From: a virus | DNA length: 20,399 bases | Direction: 5' to 3' (one strand) | IMG/VR virus record: IMGVR_UViG_3300030380_003097 | Span: 1 to 20,399 of that record | Part shown: positions 13,588 to 19,337 of the stretch, in pieces | Layout: each line of letters starts with the position of its first letter | How positions within the stretch are numbered: the stretch's first letter is position 1 | Notes under the pieces: model-generated | Seen by the model: only the letters and a program-made list of their open reading frames with translations | Databases searched by the model: none | What the model was told of the DNA's origin: nothing | Program-made: the position numbers and the translations under genes

Positions 13588-13908
13588 CTAAAACGGTAGG
13601 TCTTCGTTGTTGTCTGCCGCTACTCGGTCTGGCATAAACTCTGACGTCTCTACTTTTTGCGTGTCGCTTTTTAAAGCCTGTTTGTTTATTTTAGTAAACT
13701 TAGCGTACATTTTAGTACGGTCTTTTTGCGCTCGCAAAATGTCTATTGACATAAAGCCGTTGTTTTCGTTTATATGGTCTTTATGTTTTCTTAAAAAGTC
13801 TACAAACTCTGTCGCTTTAATATGCAGCTTTGCCGCTATCCAGTCAAATTTTGGCTCGTCTTTTACTACAAAACTATTTACAAACTCGCTTTCGTATTTA
13901 TTATTCAT
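13588..13908 (-). CDS. Small replication-associated protein with SSB-like acidic tail, 106 aa
   Basis: The protein begins MNNKYESEFVNSFVVKDEPK, has a helical middle (LHIKATEFVDFLRKHKDHIN) and a strand-like segment TKMYAKFTKINKQALK. It ends DRVAADNNEDLPF. The last eight residues (acidic, ending Asp-Leu-Pro-Phe) mimic the C-terminal tip of bacterial SSB, which ends Asp-Ile-Pro-Phe and recruits repair and replication proteins. It sits directly after the OB-fold gene and before the terminator. This gene may supply the protein-recruiting tail in trans, or it may be an SSB partner. The body of the protein is not a recognised domain. Confidence 0.55.
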   Translation of the reverse strand: MNNKYESEFVNSFVVKDEPKFDWIAAKLHIKATEFVDFLRKHKDHINENNGFMSIDILRAQKDRTKMYAKFTKINKQALKSDTQKVETSEFMPDRVAADNNEDLPF

Positions 13909-13911
13909 TTT

Positions 13912-14289
13912 CTATTGTGTTATCCAGTTAAACATTGTTTCCGCGTCTTGAATTACTGTAGCTATGTCTGCGGTACGTTGCGCGTTAAACTCCGACGATG
14001 CTTTTATACAAGTCTGGCGTATAATTAGCGTGTCTTTGTTTGTCGTGCTATAGCTAGCGTTTGGTGCATCGTTTGAGCCGCTGTCTTTTTTGTAAGCCTC
14101 TAGCGGTATTTTAGCATTCCGATACTCTTCGTTTGTAACTTCGTAGTTAATTGTAGAGCCGACAGAAAACTTAAATTCGCCTTTAGCAAAAAAAGTATAT
14201 TGGTTTCCGTCTGCAAACGTTACTTTGTACTTAGTTAAACCATTCCATTGACCGTTTTCGTCAATATGCTTTATTTTACCTGTTTTCAT
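13912..14289 (-). CDS. OB-fold SSB-like single-stranded DNA-binding protein, 125 aa
   Basis: It begins MKTGKIKHIDENGQWNGLTK, then KYKVTFADGNQYTFFAKGEF and VGSTINYEVTNEEYRNAKIP. The strand pattern and the segment order suggest an OB-fold. Later come a Ser/Asn-rich linker (GSNDAPNASYSTTN) and DTLIIRQTCIKASSEF (about 86-101), a strand-helix ending I associate with phage single-stranded DNA-binding proteins. It likely coats ssDNA during replication. It is followed three bases later by the acidic-tail gene and preceded by a pair of CCCTTAAA elements. There is no acidic C-terminal tip here. Confidence 0.6.
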   Translation of the reverse strand: MKTGKIKHIDENGQWNGLTKYKVTFADGNQYTFFAKGEFKFSVGSTINYEVTNEEYRNAKIPLEAYKKDSGSNDAPNASYSTTNKDTLIIRQTCIKASSEFNAQRTADIATVIQDAETMFNWITQ

Positions 14290-14307
14290 TTTTAAGGGTT
14301 TTAAGGG

Positions 14308-14451
14308 TTATATAAATAAATAAGCCTCGTCGATAGCATTTTTTAATACTTCGTTTTCGGCTTTCAGAAATTCATTTTTGCTTTTGATCCGCGCGACCTC
14401 GTTTTCCAGAGCTTTTATACGCGCCTCTAGGTATTCGATGTTTTTTTCCAT
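14308..14451 (-). CDS. Small coiled-coil protein, 47 aa
   Basis: ATG at 14451, TAA at 14310-14308. The sequence is a clean heptad-repeat helix: IEYLEARIKALENEVARIKS then KNEFLKAENEVLKNAI, ending DEAYLFI. It likely forms a dimer. It is the first ORF after the terminator at 14491-14521 and a promoter candidate. An AT-rich spacer with two CCCTTAAA elements separates it from the SSB-like gene. Unknown function. Confidence 0.5.
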   Translation of the reverse strand: MEKNIEYLEARIKALENEVARIKSKNEFLKAENEVLKNAIDEAYLFI

Positions 14452-14469
14452 TTTATCGTAATTATGCTG

Positions 14470-14500
14470 CAATTTAGAAAAATTGTTGATAAAAACAAAA
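14470..14500 (-). promoter_or_regulatory. Weak promoter candidate for the SSB-like transcript
   Basis: On the minus strand, TTTTG (14500-14496) is followed after 19 bases by TAAATTG (14476-14470). This resembles the Bacteroidota TTTG / TAnnTTTG pair with two mismatches in the -7 box. It lies within and just below the terminator of the previous transcript and above the 47-residue ORF. Confidence 0.32.
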
Positions 14501-14521
14501 GGCAGCCTAAAAAAACTGCCT
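14491..14521 (-). terminator. Intrinsic terminator after the NinG-like gene
   Basis: The six-base stem AGGCAG / CTGCCT (14500-14505 and 14516-14521) has a ten-base loop. On the minus strand it is followed by TTTTGTTTTT. The stem shares the AAAGGCAGCC start with the terminator at 6056-6080. Confidence 0.75.
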
Positions 14522-14571
14522 CTTGCCTACGATATAATAGAATTGTATCAGAATAATACCGCACAAATATA

Positions 14572-14979
14572 TTACTTTTTGACTAGGTTATCTAATTTAT
14601 TCGAGTATAATTCTATAAGCTCTTGCAAGTCAATTACTGTATTTTTCTGCGTCTGTTTGCTTTTTAGTAGTAGCGCATCAGCTGTACCCTCCCCAAACTC
14701 TTTGTCTAGGTTTTTACCAAACACAAACTGTCTGCCGTAAAAATGACAGTTGCAGCTATAGCATTGAGGTTTAACGTTACGCTCATCGAAACGCGTAGCT
14801 GTATGTTTTCTAGACATGAAATGCCCAGCTTGCATACCGTCTTTTTCCCAGTATTTTTTTACGCCGCAAGTGTAACATTTTACGTAGCCTTTTTTGTCGG
14901 CATTACTTAGGCGTACATACTTACTAAAAATAGCGTCTAGTTTCTTTTTTAATTTACTTACAGTTGGCTTGCCGCGCAT
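14572..14979 (-). CDS. ninG: NinG/Rap-type zinc-containing recombination nuclease
   Basis: In lambda-type phages, NinG (Rap) is a structure-specific endonuclease that cuts branched DNA such as D-loops and Holliday junctions. Here GYVKCYTCGVKKYWEKDGMQ (31-50) gives a first Cys pair (Cys35, Cys38), and AGHFMSRKHTATRFDERNVK (51-70) holds His53 and Asn68. QCYSCNCHFYGRQFVF (72-87) gives a second Cys pair (Cys73, Cys76) and a third Cys at 78. This HNH-like, zinc-bound arrangement matches the NinG family. The N-terminus is Lys-rich and would favour DNA. It is followed by a terminator and preceded, without a gap, by the 75-residue gene. Function in this phage is inferred from the family. Confidence 0.8.
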   Translation of the reverse strand: MRGKPTVSKLKKKLDAIFSKYVRLSNADKKGYVKCYTCGVKKYWEKDGMQAGHFMSRKHTATRFDERNVKPQCYSCNCHFYGRQFVFGKNLDKEFGEGTADALLLKSKQTQKNTVIDLQELIELYSNKLDNLVKK

Positions 14980-15207
14980 CTAGCATTGATTAACTAGTAG
15001 TTTACGTCCAAGCTCTTCGTCTATGCTTTTTATAGCTCTATAAATAAAACGACTGTCGCGTCTGGTTTGCTCGCGCTCGGTTTTTGTGCTGTCAGTACCT
15101 AAGTTTGTGTACGCGTCTGCATCAATTTCCAGTAAAGCGTCAACCTTTTTTTTGTCTGTCCAGGTTTTGTAGCCTACAATTTTTAAAACTCTGTCTTGTA
15201 ATTCCAT
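14980..15207 (-). CDS. Small conserved-looking phage protein, 75 aa
   Basis: I set the start at the ATG of 15207, because a longer frame from 15270 would begin inside a terminator hairpin and add only a hydrophobic leader. The protein begins MELQDRVLKIVGYKTWTDKK and continues LEIDADAYTNLGTDSTKTER then RRDSRFIYRAIKSIDEELGR. The Thr-rich middle and the Y-R-A-I-K segment look conserved from memory of Bacteroidota phages, but no function is known to me. It stops with TAG two bases before the NinG-like start. It is the first gene after the iteron region, so it may be an early gene. Confidence 0.6.
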   Translation of the reverse strand: MELQDRVLKIVGYKTWTDKKKVDALLEIDADAYTNLGTDSTKTEREQTRRDSRFIYRAIKSIDEELGRKLLVNQC

Positions 15208-15219
15208 AACTGTAAATGT

Positions 15220-15249
15220 AAAAATTAAATAATTAAAATAAAACTCAAA
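15220..15249 (-). promoter_or_regulatory. Promoter candidate for the NinG transcript
   Basis: On the minus strand, TTTG (15249-15246) is followed after 18 bases by TAATTTTT (15227-15220), one mismatch from TAnnTTTG. The start would be about 6-7 bases above the 75-residue gene, giving an almost leaderless message. Confidence 0.35.
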
Positions 15250-15271
15250 AAAAAATTTGCCGTTTGGCAAA
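15247..15271 (-). terminator. Intrinsic terminator ending the late (fibre/lysis) transcript
   Basis: TTTGCC / GGCAAA (15256-15261 and 15266-15271) encloses a four-base loop. On the minus strand it is followed by nine T residues (15255-15247). It lies after the iteron region, about 120 bases past the holin stop. Confidence 0.85.
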
Positions 15272-15290
15272 ATATCTATATTTTTTACTA

Positions 15291-15375
15291 CTATATACTA
15301 GACTACTATCATATACTAGACTACTATATAAATATACTACTATATACTAGTCTACTTGTATATACTAGTATAAGC
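15291..15375. repeat. Four 18-bp iteron-like direct repeats
   Basis: Four 18-bp units share a core TATATACTAG: 15291-15308, 15309-15326, 15340-15357 and 15358-15375. Units one and two end GACTACTA, unit three ends TCTACTT, and unit four runs into a hairpin. A 13-bp AT spacer (15327-15339) separates the two pairs. The order and spacing suggest a set of protein-binding sites. Together with AT-rich DNA and a DnaA-like protein elsewhere, a replication origin or an early promoter operator is possible. The longer gap (15271-15393) contains this array, the terminator and a hairpin, and no gene. Confidence 0.65.
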
Positions 15376-15391
15376 GCTTTTAAGCGCCTTA
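15371..15391 (-). other. Imperfect hairpin after the holin gene
   Basis: TAAGCGC and GCGCCTTA (15371-15377 and 15384-15391) can pair with one bulge around a TTTTAA loop. There is no T tract on the minus side, so it is a weak processing or attenuation structure rather than a clear terminator. Confidence 0.4.
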
Positions 15392-15393
15392 AA

Positions 15394-15789
15394 TTACTTT
15401 TTGGTGCTAGCGTATTCTTTTGCTATTTTTTCGCCTGTACGACCTATTACATAGCCGCCTATGCCTATTTGTAATAAATTCCAAAATTCGTTTTCTAGAG
15501 GCGGTATTGGTAAAGTAAATACAGGTGCTATAAACTTTACATAAATAACTATAAAACCAAATGCTAGCATTAGTATAGGACGCCAGCTGCGTTGTAGCCA
15601 GTTTCCGTTTGCCTCGGCTAGTATTATTTCAGTTTGTAGTTTTTGTAGCTCTAGCTGTTGCTCTTTTAATACTTTAAGCATTTCGTTTTTAGCTTGCATG
15701 CGCTCTTCGTCGCTAGTAAATAGGTTGTCTATTACTTTATTTATTTCGCCTATTACGCCTGTTGAAAACCAGTCTATTATTTTTTTCAT
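15394..15789 (-). CDS. 3TM-type holin (GTA holin family)
   Basis: Holins form pores in the cytoplasmic membrane so that the endolysin can reach the cell wall. This 131-residue protein has an amphipathic, charged N-terminal half (SDEERMQAKNEMLKVLKEQQ, about 26-45). The family signature WLQRSWRP (64-71) follows, then a membrane segment (about 72-92) with ILMLAFGFIVIY. The C-terminal hydrophobic segment has LLQIGIGGYVIGRTGEKIAK (105-124). Size and the W-x-x-R-S-W-R-P and G-x-G-G-Y-x-x-G-R motifs fit the GTA_holin_3TM family. It is coupled to the previous small basic ORF by an ATGA overlap and is the last gene before the repeat region. Confidence 0.8.
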   Translation of the reverse strand: MKKIIDWFSTGVIGEINKVIDNLFTSDEERMQAKNEMLKVLKEQQLELQKLQTEIILAEANGNWLQRSWRPILMLAFGFIVIYVKFIAPVFTLPIPPLENEFWNLLQIGIGGYVIGRTGEKIAKEYASTKK

Positions 15790-15908
15790 TTTCCTTGCCC
15801 TCTGTATTTTTGTTTATAACCTCTTTGACCTTTGCTAGCATTTTTTGAGTGTACGCCTGGTCTTTTTTTACGAGTTTTCTGTATATAACTAGATATTGCT
15901 TTTTTCAT
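15786..15908 (-). CDS. Small very basic protein with YRGQGK tail, 40 aa
   Basis: The ATG at 15908 and the TGA at 15788-15786 share ATGA overlaps with both neighbours. The peptide carries KTRKKRPGVHSKNASKGQRG (11-30) and then YKQKYRGQGK. It is about one third Lys/Arg. From memory, the R-P-G-V-H-x-K and Y-R-G-Q-G-K/R pattern recurs in small proteins of Bacteroidota and marine phages. Function unknown. A basic peptide in a lysis cassette could bind nucleic acid or membranes. Confidence 0.62.
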   Translation of the reverse strand: MKKAISSYIQKTRKKRPGVHSKNASKGQRGYKQKYRGQGK

Positions 15909-16060
15909 ATTGTAGTATCTGCCCAGCGATATTGTAGCTGGATCAAAAATAAATATAGGTTTACCTCGCTGTAGTTATTTTCTACGTCCCTAGGGTAGTA
16001 AGACCAGCCTAAAAGCATGCCGCTAGGAAACAACGATATTACACTAAAACTATACGCCAT
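15905..16060 (-). CDS. Small beta-rich hypothetical protein in the lysis cassette, 51 aa
   Basis: ATG at 16060 overlaps the TAA of the amidase (TAATG). TGA at 15907-15905 overlaps the next start. The sequence begins MAYSFSVISLFPSGMLLGWS and continues YYPRDVENNYSEVNLYLFLI, then QLQYRWADTTI. Aromatic and hydrophobic residues alternate, as in a small beta sheet. The G-x-x-Y-Y...E-x-N-x-Y-L-x-x-I-Q pattern looks conserved from memory, but I assign no function. Confidence 0.58.
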   Translation of the reverse strand: MAYSFSVISLFPSGMLLGWSYYPRDVENNYSEVNLYLFLIQLQYRWADTTI

Positions 16061-16482
16061 TAATAACGGTTGCTTATATTTTCGTATTCAGTTTTTGCGT
16101 CAAAACTTGGACAGGCTTTTTCGCTAAAGTCTCTATGCCCATAAACCGTACCGCCGTAACAGTCATGCAGTTGACAAATTAGGTCTACTAAAGCGTCTTT
16201 TTGCGCGTCTGAACGCGTGTCTTTTGGCTCTGTCATGTCTTTTGACATTCCGCCAGCGTAAGCAATTCCTATGCTGTCCCAGTTGTGCGAGCGTGTATGA
16301 GCGCCAGTCATTTCTATTGGTCTCCCCTCTTCTACTGTACCGTCTAAGCGTACTAAAAAATGGTAGCCAACGTCTCGCCAGCCTCGCTCTTCAACGTGCC
16401 AGCGGCGCACCTCATCAATACTAACGTCCCTACCCTCTGGAGTTGCTGTACAATGAATTATTATTTTATTAATTTTTCGCAC
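16060..16482 (-). CDS. N-acetylmuramoyl-L-alanine amidase (endolysin)
   Basis: The enzyme would cut the bond between N-acetylmuramic acid and L-alanine in peptidoglycan during lysis. It belongs to the Amidase_2, T7 lysozyme-like type. The zinc ligands are His10 (IIIHCTATPEG), His116 (VYGHRDFS) and Cys124 (EKACPSFD). Tyr40 (DVGYHFLVRLDGTV) and Lys122 match the T7 catalytic Tyr and Lys. The length of 140 residues is that of a single-domain endolysin without a binding domain. The start is GTG at 16482, which follows an in-frame TAA directly, so no longer version is possible. No signal peptide is seen, so export depends on a holin. Confidence 0.9.
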   Translation of the reverse strand: MRKINKIIIHCTATPEGRDVSIDEVRRWHVEERGWRDVGYHFLVRLDGTVEEGRPIEMTGAHTRSHNWDSIGIAYAGGMSKDMTEPKDTRSDAQKDALVDLICQLHDCYGGTVYGHRDFSEKACPSFDAKTEYENISNRY

Positions 16483-16586
16483 TTACAATTTAATTTTAAG
16501 TTGTCTAGCGTTTTATTCCAAAGTAAATGCAGCTTGCATTTTTTGTCCTGTAGCCAGTTAGCTAGTTTCCTTAATGCTTTTATCAT
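16461..16586 (-). CDS. Small basic Cys-containing protein, 41 aa
   Basis: ATG at 16586 lies within the 3' end of the 2TM gene, and TAA at 16463-16461 lies within the amidase start. The peptide begins MIKALRKLANWLQDKKCKLH and ends with LNCKCEKLIK. It is Lys- and Leu-rich, with three Cys. It fills the gap between two genes and overlaps both. Its existence is plausible but weakly supported. Confidence 0.35.
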   Translation of the reverse strand: MIKALRKLANWLQDKKCKLHLLWNKTLDNLKLNCKCEKLIK

Positions 16587-16935
16587 TTTGTTTATATTGA
16601 AAATTTTGTCCTGTTACAGACAATTTATTTATTACGTCGCTTTGTAGGCTGCGCAGCATAAACTCTACGTTGTCTTTTTCTTTTACAAGCTGCGATACTT
16701 TTGTTTCTAGGCTTTGACTTTTAGCTTGCAATTCCGCAACCTCTTCTGGGTTTTTACCTATAAAAGTATAGATAACGACGGTTAATGATCCTACTAGCAT
16801 GCCGACGATAACCTTGAAAATGTCGTTGTTAGTTTCTGGTATTTCATAAAAAGCCAAAAACAATAGCAAACCCATTACTAGAAAAAATATAATTCCAGCG
16901 CCTAGGTAGCCCCTAAGGTCTTTGTCTCTACTCAT
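16558..16935 (-). CDS. Two-TM holin-like protein with C-terminal coiled coil, 125 aa
   Basis: Two membrane segments are clear: about 10-30 (LGAGIIFFLVMGLLLFLAFY) and about 39-59 (VIVGMLVGSLTVVIYTFIG). A coiled-coil-like tail follows (about 63-103, ELQAKSQSLETKVSQLVKEK), and the end is polar. It lies directly before the amidase, next to a small membrane protein, so holin, antiholin or spanin-like roles are possible. The downstream 3TM holin is the better match to a known family, so this may be a second or regulatory holin. The start ATG follows the previous stop without a gap (TAGATG). Confidence 0.5.
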   Translation of the reverse strand: MSRDKDLRGYLGAGIIFFLVMGLLLFLAFYEIPETNNDIFKVIVGMLVGSLTVVIYTFIGKNPEEVAELQAKSQSLETKVSQLVKEKDNVEFMLRSLQSDVINKLSVTGQNFQYKQNDKSIKETS

Positions 16936-17091
16936 CTATTTTTTTTTTCGCATTTCTATCCACTTTGACAAAGTATATCCTATTGTAACTAAAAGTAGTA
17001 AAATTTTCAAACTGTCTTCTACAATGTTAAGCGAGGTTACTGTCATCGCAGATAAATTAAAACTATATATTTTTAAACTCGTTGTGTCCAT
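16936..17091 (-). CDS. Small single-pass membrane protein of lysis cassette, 51 aa
   Basis: ATG at 17091 lies six bases after the fibre stop, and TAG at 16938-16936 abuts the next ATG. The peptide has a polar N-terminus (MDTTSLKIYSFNLSAM), one membrane segment (SLKILLLLVTIGYTL, about 27-41) and a basic tail (SKWIEMRKKK). The shape fits small phage holin-like or accessory lysis proteins. Specific role not shown. Confidence 0.58.
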   Translation of the reverse strand: MDTTSLKIYSFNLSAMTVTSLNIVEDSLKILLLLVTIGYTLSKWIEMRKKK

Positions 17092-17096
17092 TAAAA

Positions 17097-19202
17097 TTAA
17101 CTTTTTATTTGGCTTTTAAGGTCGTTTACTTCCTTAATTAATTCTTTGACCGCACCGACTAACAACGGCACTATTTTGCTTTGGTCTATACTTTGGTATT
17201 TTGGTTGAGTAGTAATGACTGGCTTTTCGATAACCTCGTTATTTTCGTCTAGCTCTAATTCCTCAACCTGTTGCATTCCGTCTTTTTCGCCGTCAACCGC
17301 CTCTGGTATTATGTTTTGTACTTCGTGCGCTAAAAAGCCGTCAAGCGTGATGTCTGGGTTATCTATAAAGTTAAACCTTTTAGGTTTTAATTTATTAAGT
17401 CGTTCTATTGCGCTAGTCATTTCTATAACGTTTTCTTTTAGCCTATAGTCAGATGAAGTGTTATAGGCAGTTGAGCTGCCAGAGACTACAATAGAGCCGA
17501 CTTGCGTACCACCATTTTGAAAAACTATAGCCTCTGTAGCTACATTAGGGTTTACATTATTATAGCCTATACCTACTGACGCATCGCTTTGTACTGAAAG
17601 TCTAGCATTTTTTATTGGCGATATTGGTGCTGTAAAAGGCGGTCTTACTATCATTCTTGATCCGTAAACGTCGCCACCATGCACGTTACCAAACAAGTTA
17701 CCTGTTACGTCGCCATTCAAATTACCAGTTACATTACCTAGCATGTTAGTTGTTATTTGTCCTGGCAAAGAAACTGTATACGTGTTAGCTAAAACACTAA
17801 CGTCAACCTCGTTTGCAGTACCTACTACAATAGACGTACCACCACCACCGCCGCCAGAGGCATCGACATAGGCTTTAGTCGCTGCGTCTTGTGCATCAGT
17901 AGGGTTTGTCAAATTTGTAATTTGGTTACTGCCCATATCTAGGTCGCCATTCATTGTATCGCCAGACTTAGAAACTTTGCCAGTAATAGCCGTTGTGTTA
18001 TTATTAATATCTGTAGCATTATTCGCTATGTCAGTAACATTCGACGCGATGTTTGTAGCATTTGTCGAAATGTTAGTCGTGTTTGTAGCGATGTCAGTAT
18101 CGTTGCTTGTTATGTTCGCTGCATTCGTTGATATGTTTGTTGCGTTGCTTGTAATGTTACTAGCATTTGTAGCAATATCAGTTTCGTTGCTAGTTATATT
18201 GTTAGCATTGGTCGCTATGTCTGTTACGTTTGTAGCAATATCTGACGTGTTAGTTGCGATGTTAGTCGTATTACTAGCTATATTCGCCGCATTCGTTGTA
18301 ATGTTTGACGAGTTAGTTGCTATGTCAGTAGCGTTTGTAGATATTGCAGCTGCGTTAGTAGATATCTCGCTAGCGTTAGTTGAAATTGCAGTAGAATTTG
18401 TTGAAATGTCAGACGCATTACTAGCAATATCCGTAGTGTTTGTTGAAACGCTTGTCTGCAAATTTGAAATGTCAGTATCGTTACTAGCTATGTCAGCCGC
18501 GTTGGTAGCTATGTCAGTTGTGTTAGTCGCTATGTTAGTCGCGTTAGTTGATATGTTACTTTGGTTTGTAGATATGTTAGTAACGTTAGTCGCGATGTTT
18601 GCTGCGTTGGTTGCTATGTCGGTATCGTTACTGGCGATATTTGACGCGTTAGTAGAAATGTTTGAGGCATTTGTAGCTATGTCTGCATCGTTTTGCGAAA
18701 TGTTTGTAGCGTTAGTTGTAATGTCAGCTGCATTGGTGTTTATAGCTGTTTGTAATGTACTGCCGTCAATGTCTAGCGTATTGTCTAAAGCGGTTGTCGA
18801 TATTCCGTTTGATCCTGTAATAGCAAAAACTTCGCTGTCAAGGTCTACGTCGCCTGTACCGTTGTTACCGCTAAAGTCTAAGTCTTCGGCTGTAATTTTA
18901 GTGTCTACATAGTCTTTTACAGCTGCGCTAGTTGGCAAGCTAGTATCGTTGTCGTTGTTAGCTATGCCGTCTGCCTCGTCTACAAATTTTTCAATAGTAA
19001 TGTCTTCGGCGGCATCTTTTAAGCTGCCAAACTCTACAGTACTGTTTACTTTTAGGTTGCCTGCGTTGTCTAAAAGTACGCCAGAATTATTACCGTCGCC
19101 GTCAGTTATAGCTTTTGGCGTTGCAGACAACGTAGTTTCGTCGGCTGTTTTTAGTAAGCCTTTGTAAGTATCGCTAATTTTCTTATTTGTAAGTGTACTC
19201 AT
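17097..19202 (-). CDS. Tail fibre with heptad coiled coil and S74 chaperone domain, 701 aa
   Basis: This is a trimeric receptor-binding fibre by family. An Asp/Asn-rich N-terminal section (1-150) is followed by about 36 heptads at 152-403 of the type T-D-I-A-T-N-A. SGDTMNGDLDMGSNQITNL and AATKAYVD (about 413-450) form a tail-fibre repeat. Thin beta sections follow, and residues 584-701 form the Peptidase_S74 intramolecular chaperone. The chaperone starts with SDYRLKENV, where self-cleavage would occur before Ser584, and includes LKPKRFNFID and LDGFLAHEVQNIIPEAVDG. Cleavage would release the folded fibre. It ends in a long helix (LLVGAVKELIKEVNDLKSQI). It lies between structural genes and the lysis cassette. 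The receptor is unknown. Confidence 0.85.
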   Translation of the reverse strand: MSTLTNKKISDTYKGLLKTADETTLSATPKAITDGDGNNSGVLLDNAGNLKVNSTVEFGSLKDAAEDITIEKFVDEADGIANNDNDTSLPTSAAVKDYVDTKITAEDLDFSGNNGTGDVDLDSEVFAITGSNGISTTALDNTLDIDGSTLQTAINTNAADITTNATNISQNDADIATNASNISTNASNIASNDTDIATNAANIATNVTNISTNQSNISTNATNIATNTTDIATNAADIASNDTDISNLQTSVSTNTTDIASNASDISTNSTAISTNASEISTNAAAISTNATDIATNSSNITTNAANIASNTTNIATNTSDIATNVTDIATNANNITSNETDIATNASNITSNATNISTNAANITSNDTDIATNTTNISTNATNIASNVTDIANNATDINNNTTAITGKVSKSGDTMNGDLDMGSNQITNLTNPTDAQDAATKAYVDASGGGGGGTSIVVGTANEVDVSVLANTYTVSLPGQITTNMLGNVTGNLNGDVTGNLFGNVHGGDVYGSRMIVRPPFTAPISPIKNARLSVQSDASVGIGYNNVNPNVATEAIVFQNGGTQVGSIVVSGSSTAYNTSSDYRLKENVIEMTSAIERLNKLKPKRFNFIDNPDITLDGFLAHEVQNIIPEAVDGEKDGMQQVEELELDENNEVIEKPVITTQPKYQSIDQSKIVPLLVGAVKELIKEVNDLKSQIKS
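17994..18749 (-). repeat. Heptad (21-bp) repeat tract within the fibre gene
   Basis: About 36 consecutive heptads encode residues 152-403. The consensus is T/S-D/N-I-A/S-T/S-N-A/T. Ile is at position a and Asn at position d, as in the 'N@d' layers of trimeric adhesin coiled coils. At DNA level the 21-bp units differ at many synonymous positions, so they are not near-identical tandem repeats. Two units break the pattern (SNLQTSV, about 246-252). Confidence 0.85.
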
Positions 19203-19214
19203 ATCTTTTTTTTA

Positions 19215-19337
19215 TTAAGGTCTAAAACAGCTAGGTTTACTACTTATATTTATAATGTCTGTATTCTCAATGTTTCCCCAGCCGCTATTTGTAGCCATTT
19301 CACAATAAATACTACCCCAGTTTGTTGTATTTGCCAT
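19215..19337 (-). CDS. Small Trp/Cys-containing protein, 40 aa
   Basis: ATG at 19337, TAA at 19217-19215. The sequence reads MANTTNWGSIYCEMATNSGW, then GNIENTDIINISSKPSCFRP. The W-G-x-I-Y-C pattern and even spacing of aromatic residues look like a real small structural or adaptor protein rather than random sequence. It ends 12 bases before the fibre start. Function unknown. Confidence 0.5.
   Translation of the reverse strand: MANTTNWGSIYCEMATNSGWGNIENTDIINISSKPSCFRP

Noticed and set aside
14290-14307. Telomere-like CCCTTAAA tandem elements before the SSB-like gene
   Set aside because: Only two short copies occur, with another partial one near 10775. This is too little to call a repeat system and is probably an AT-rich leader.
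14564-14571. A perfect TATATTTG box on the minus strand at the end of the NinG gene
   Set aside because: No -33 element is found at the right distance, and it would drive only a very short RNA ending at the 14491-14521 terminator. Chance match is likely in AT-rich DNA.
15208-15270. An upstream extension of the 75-residue gene, giving 96 residues
   Set aside because: The upstream start falls inside the 15247-15271 terminator hairpin and would add only a hydrophobic, AT-driven leader. The ATG at 15207 is a better start.
17977-18912. A 311-codon open frame on the plus strand across the fibre repeats
   Set aside because: It is the antisense of the heptad tract. Its repetitive Val/Ala/Met-rich sequence is a by-product of the repeats, it has no neighbours on its strand, and it overlaps a convincing minus-strand gene.
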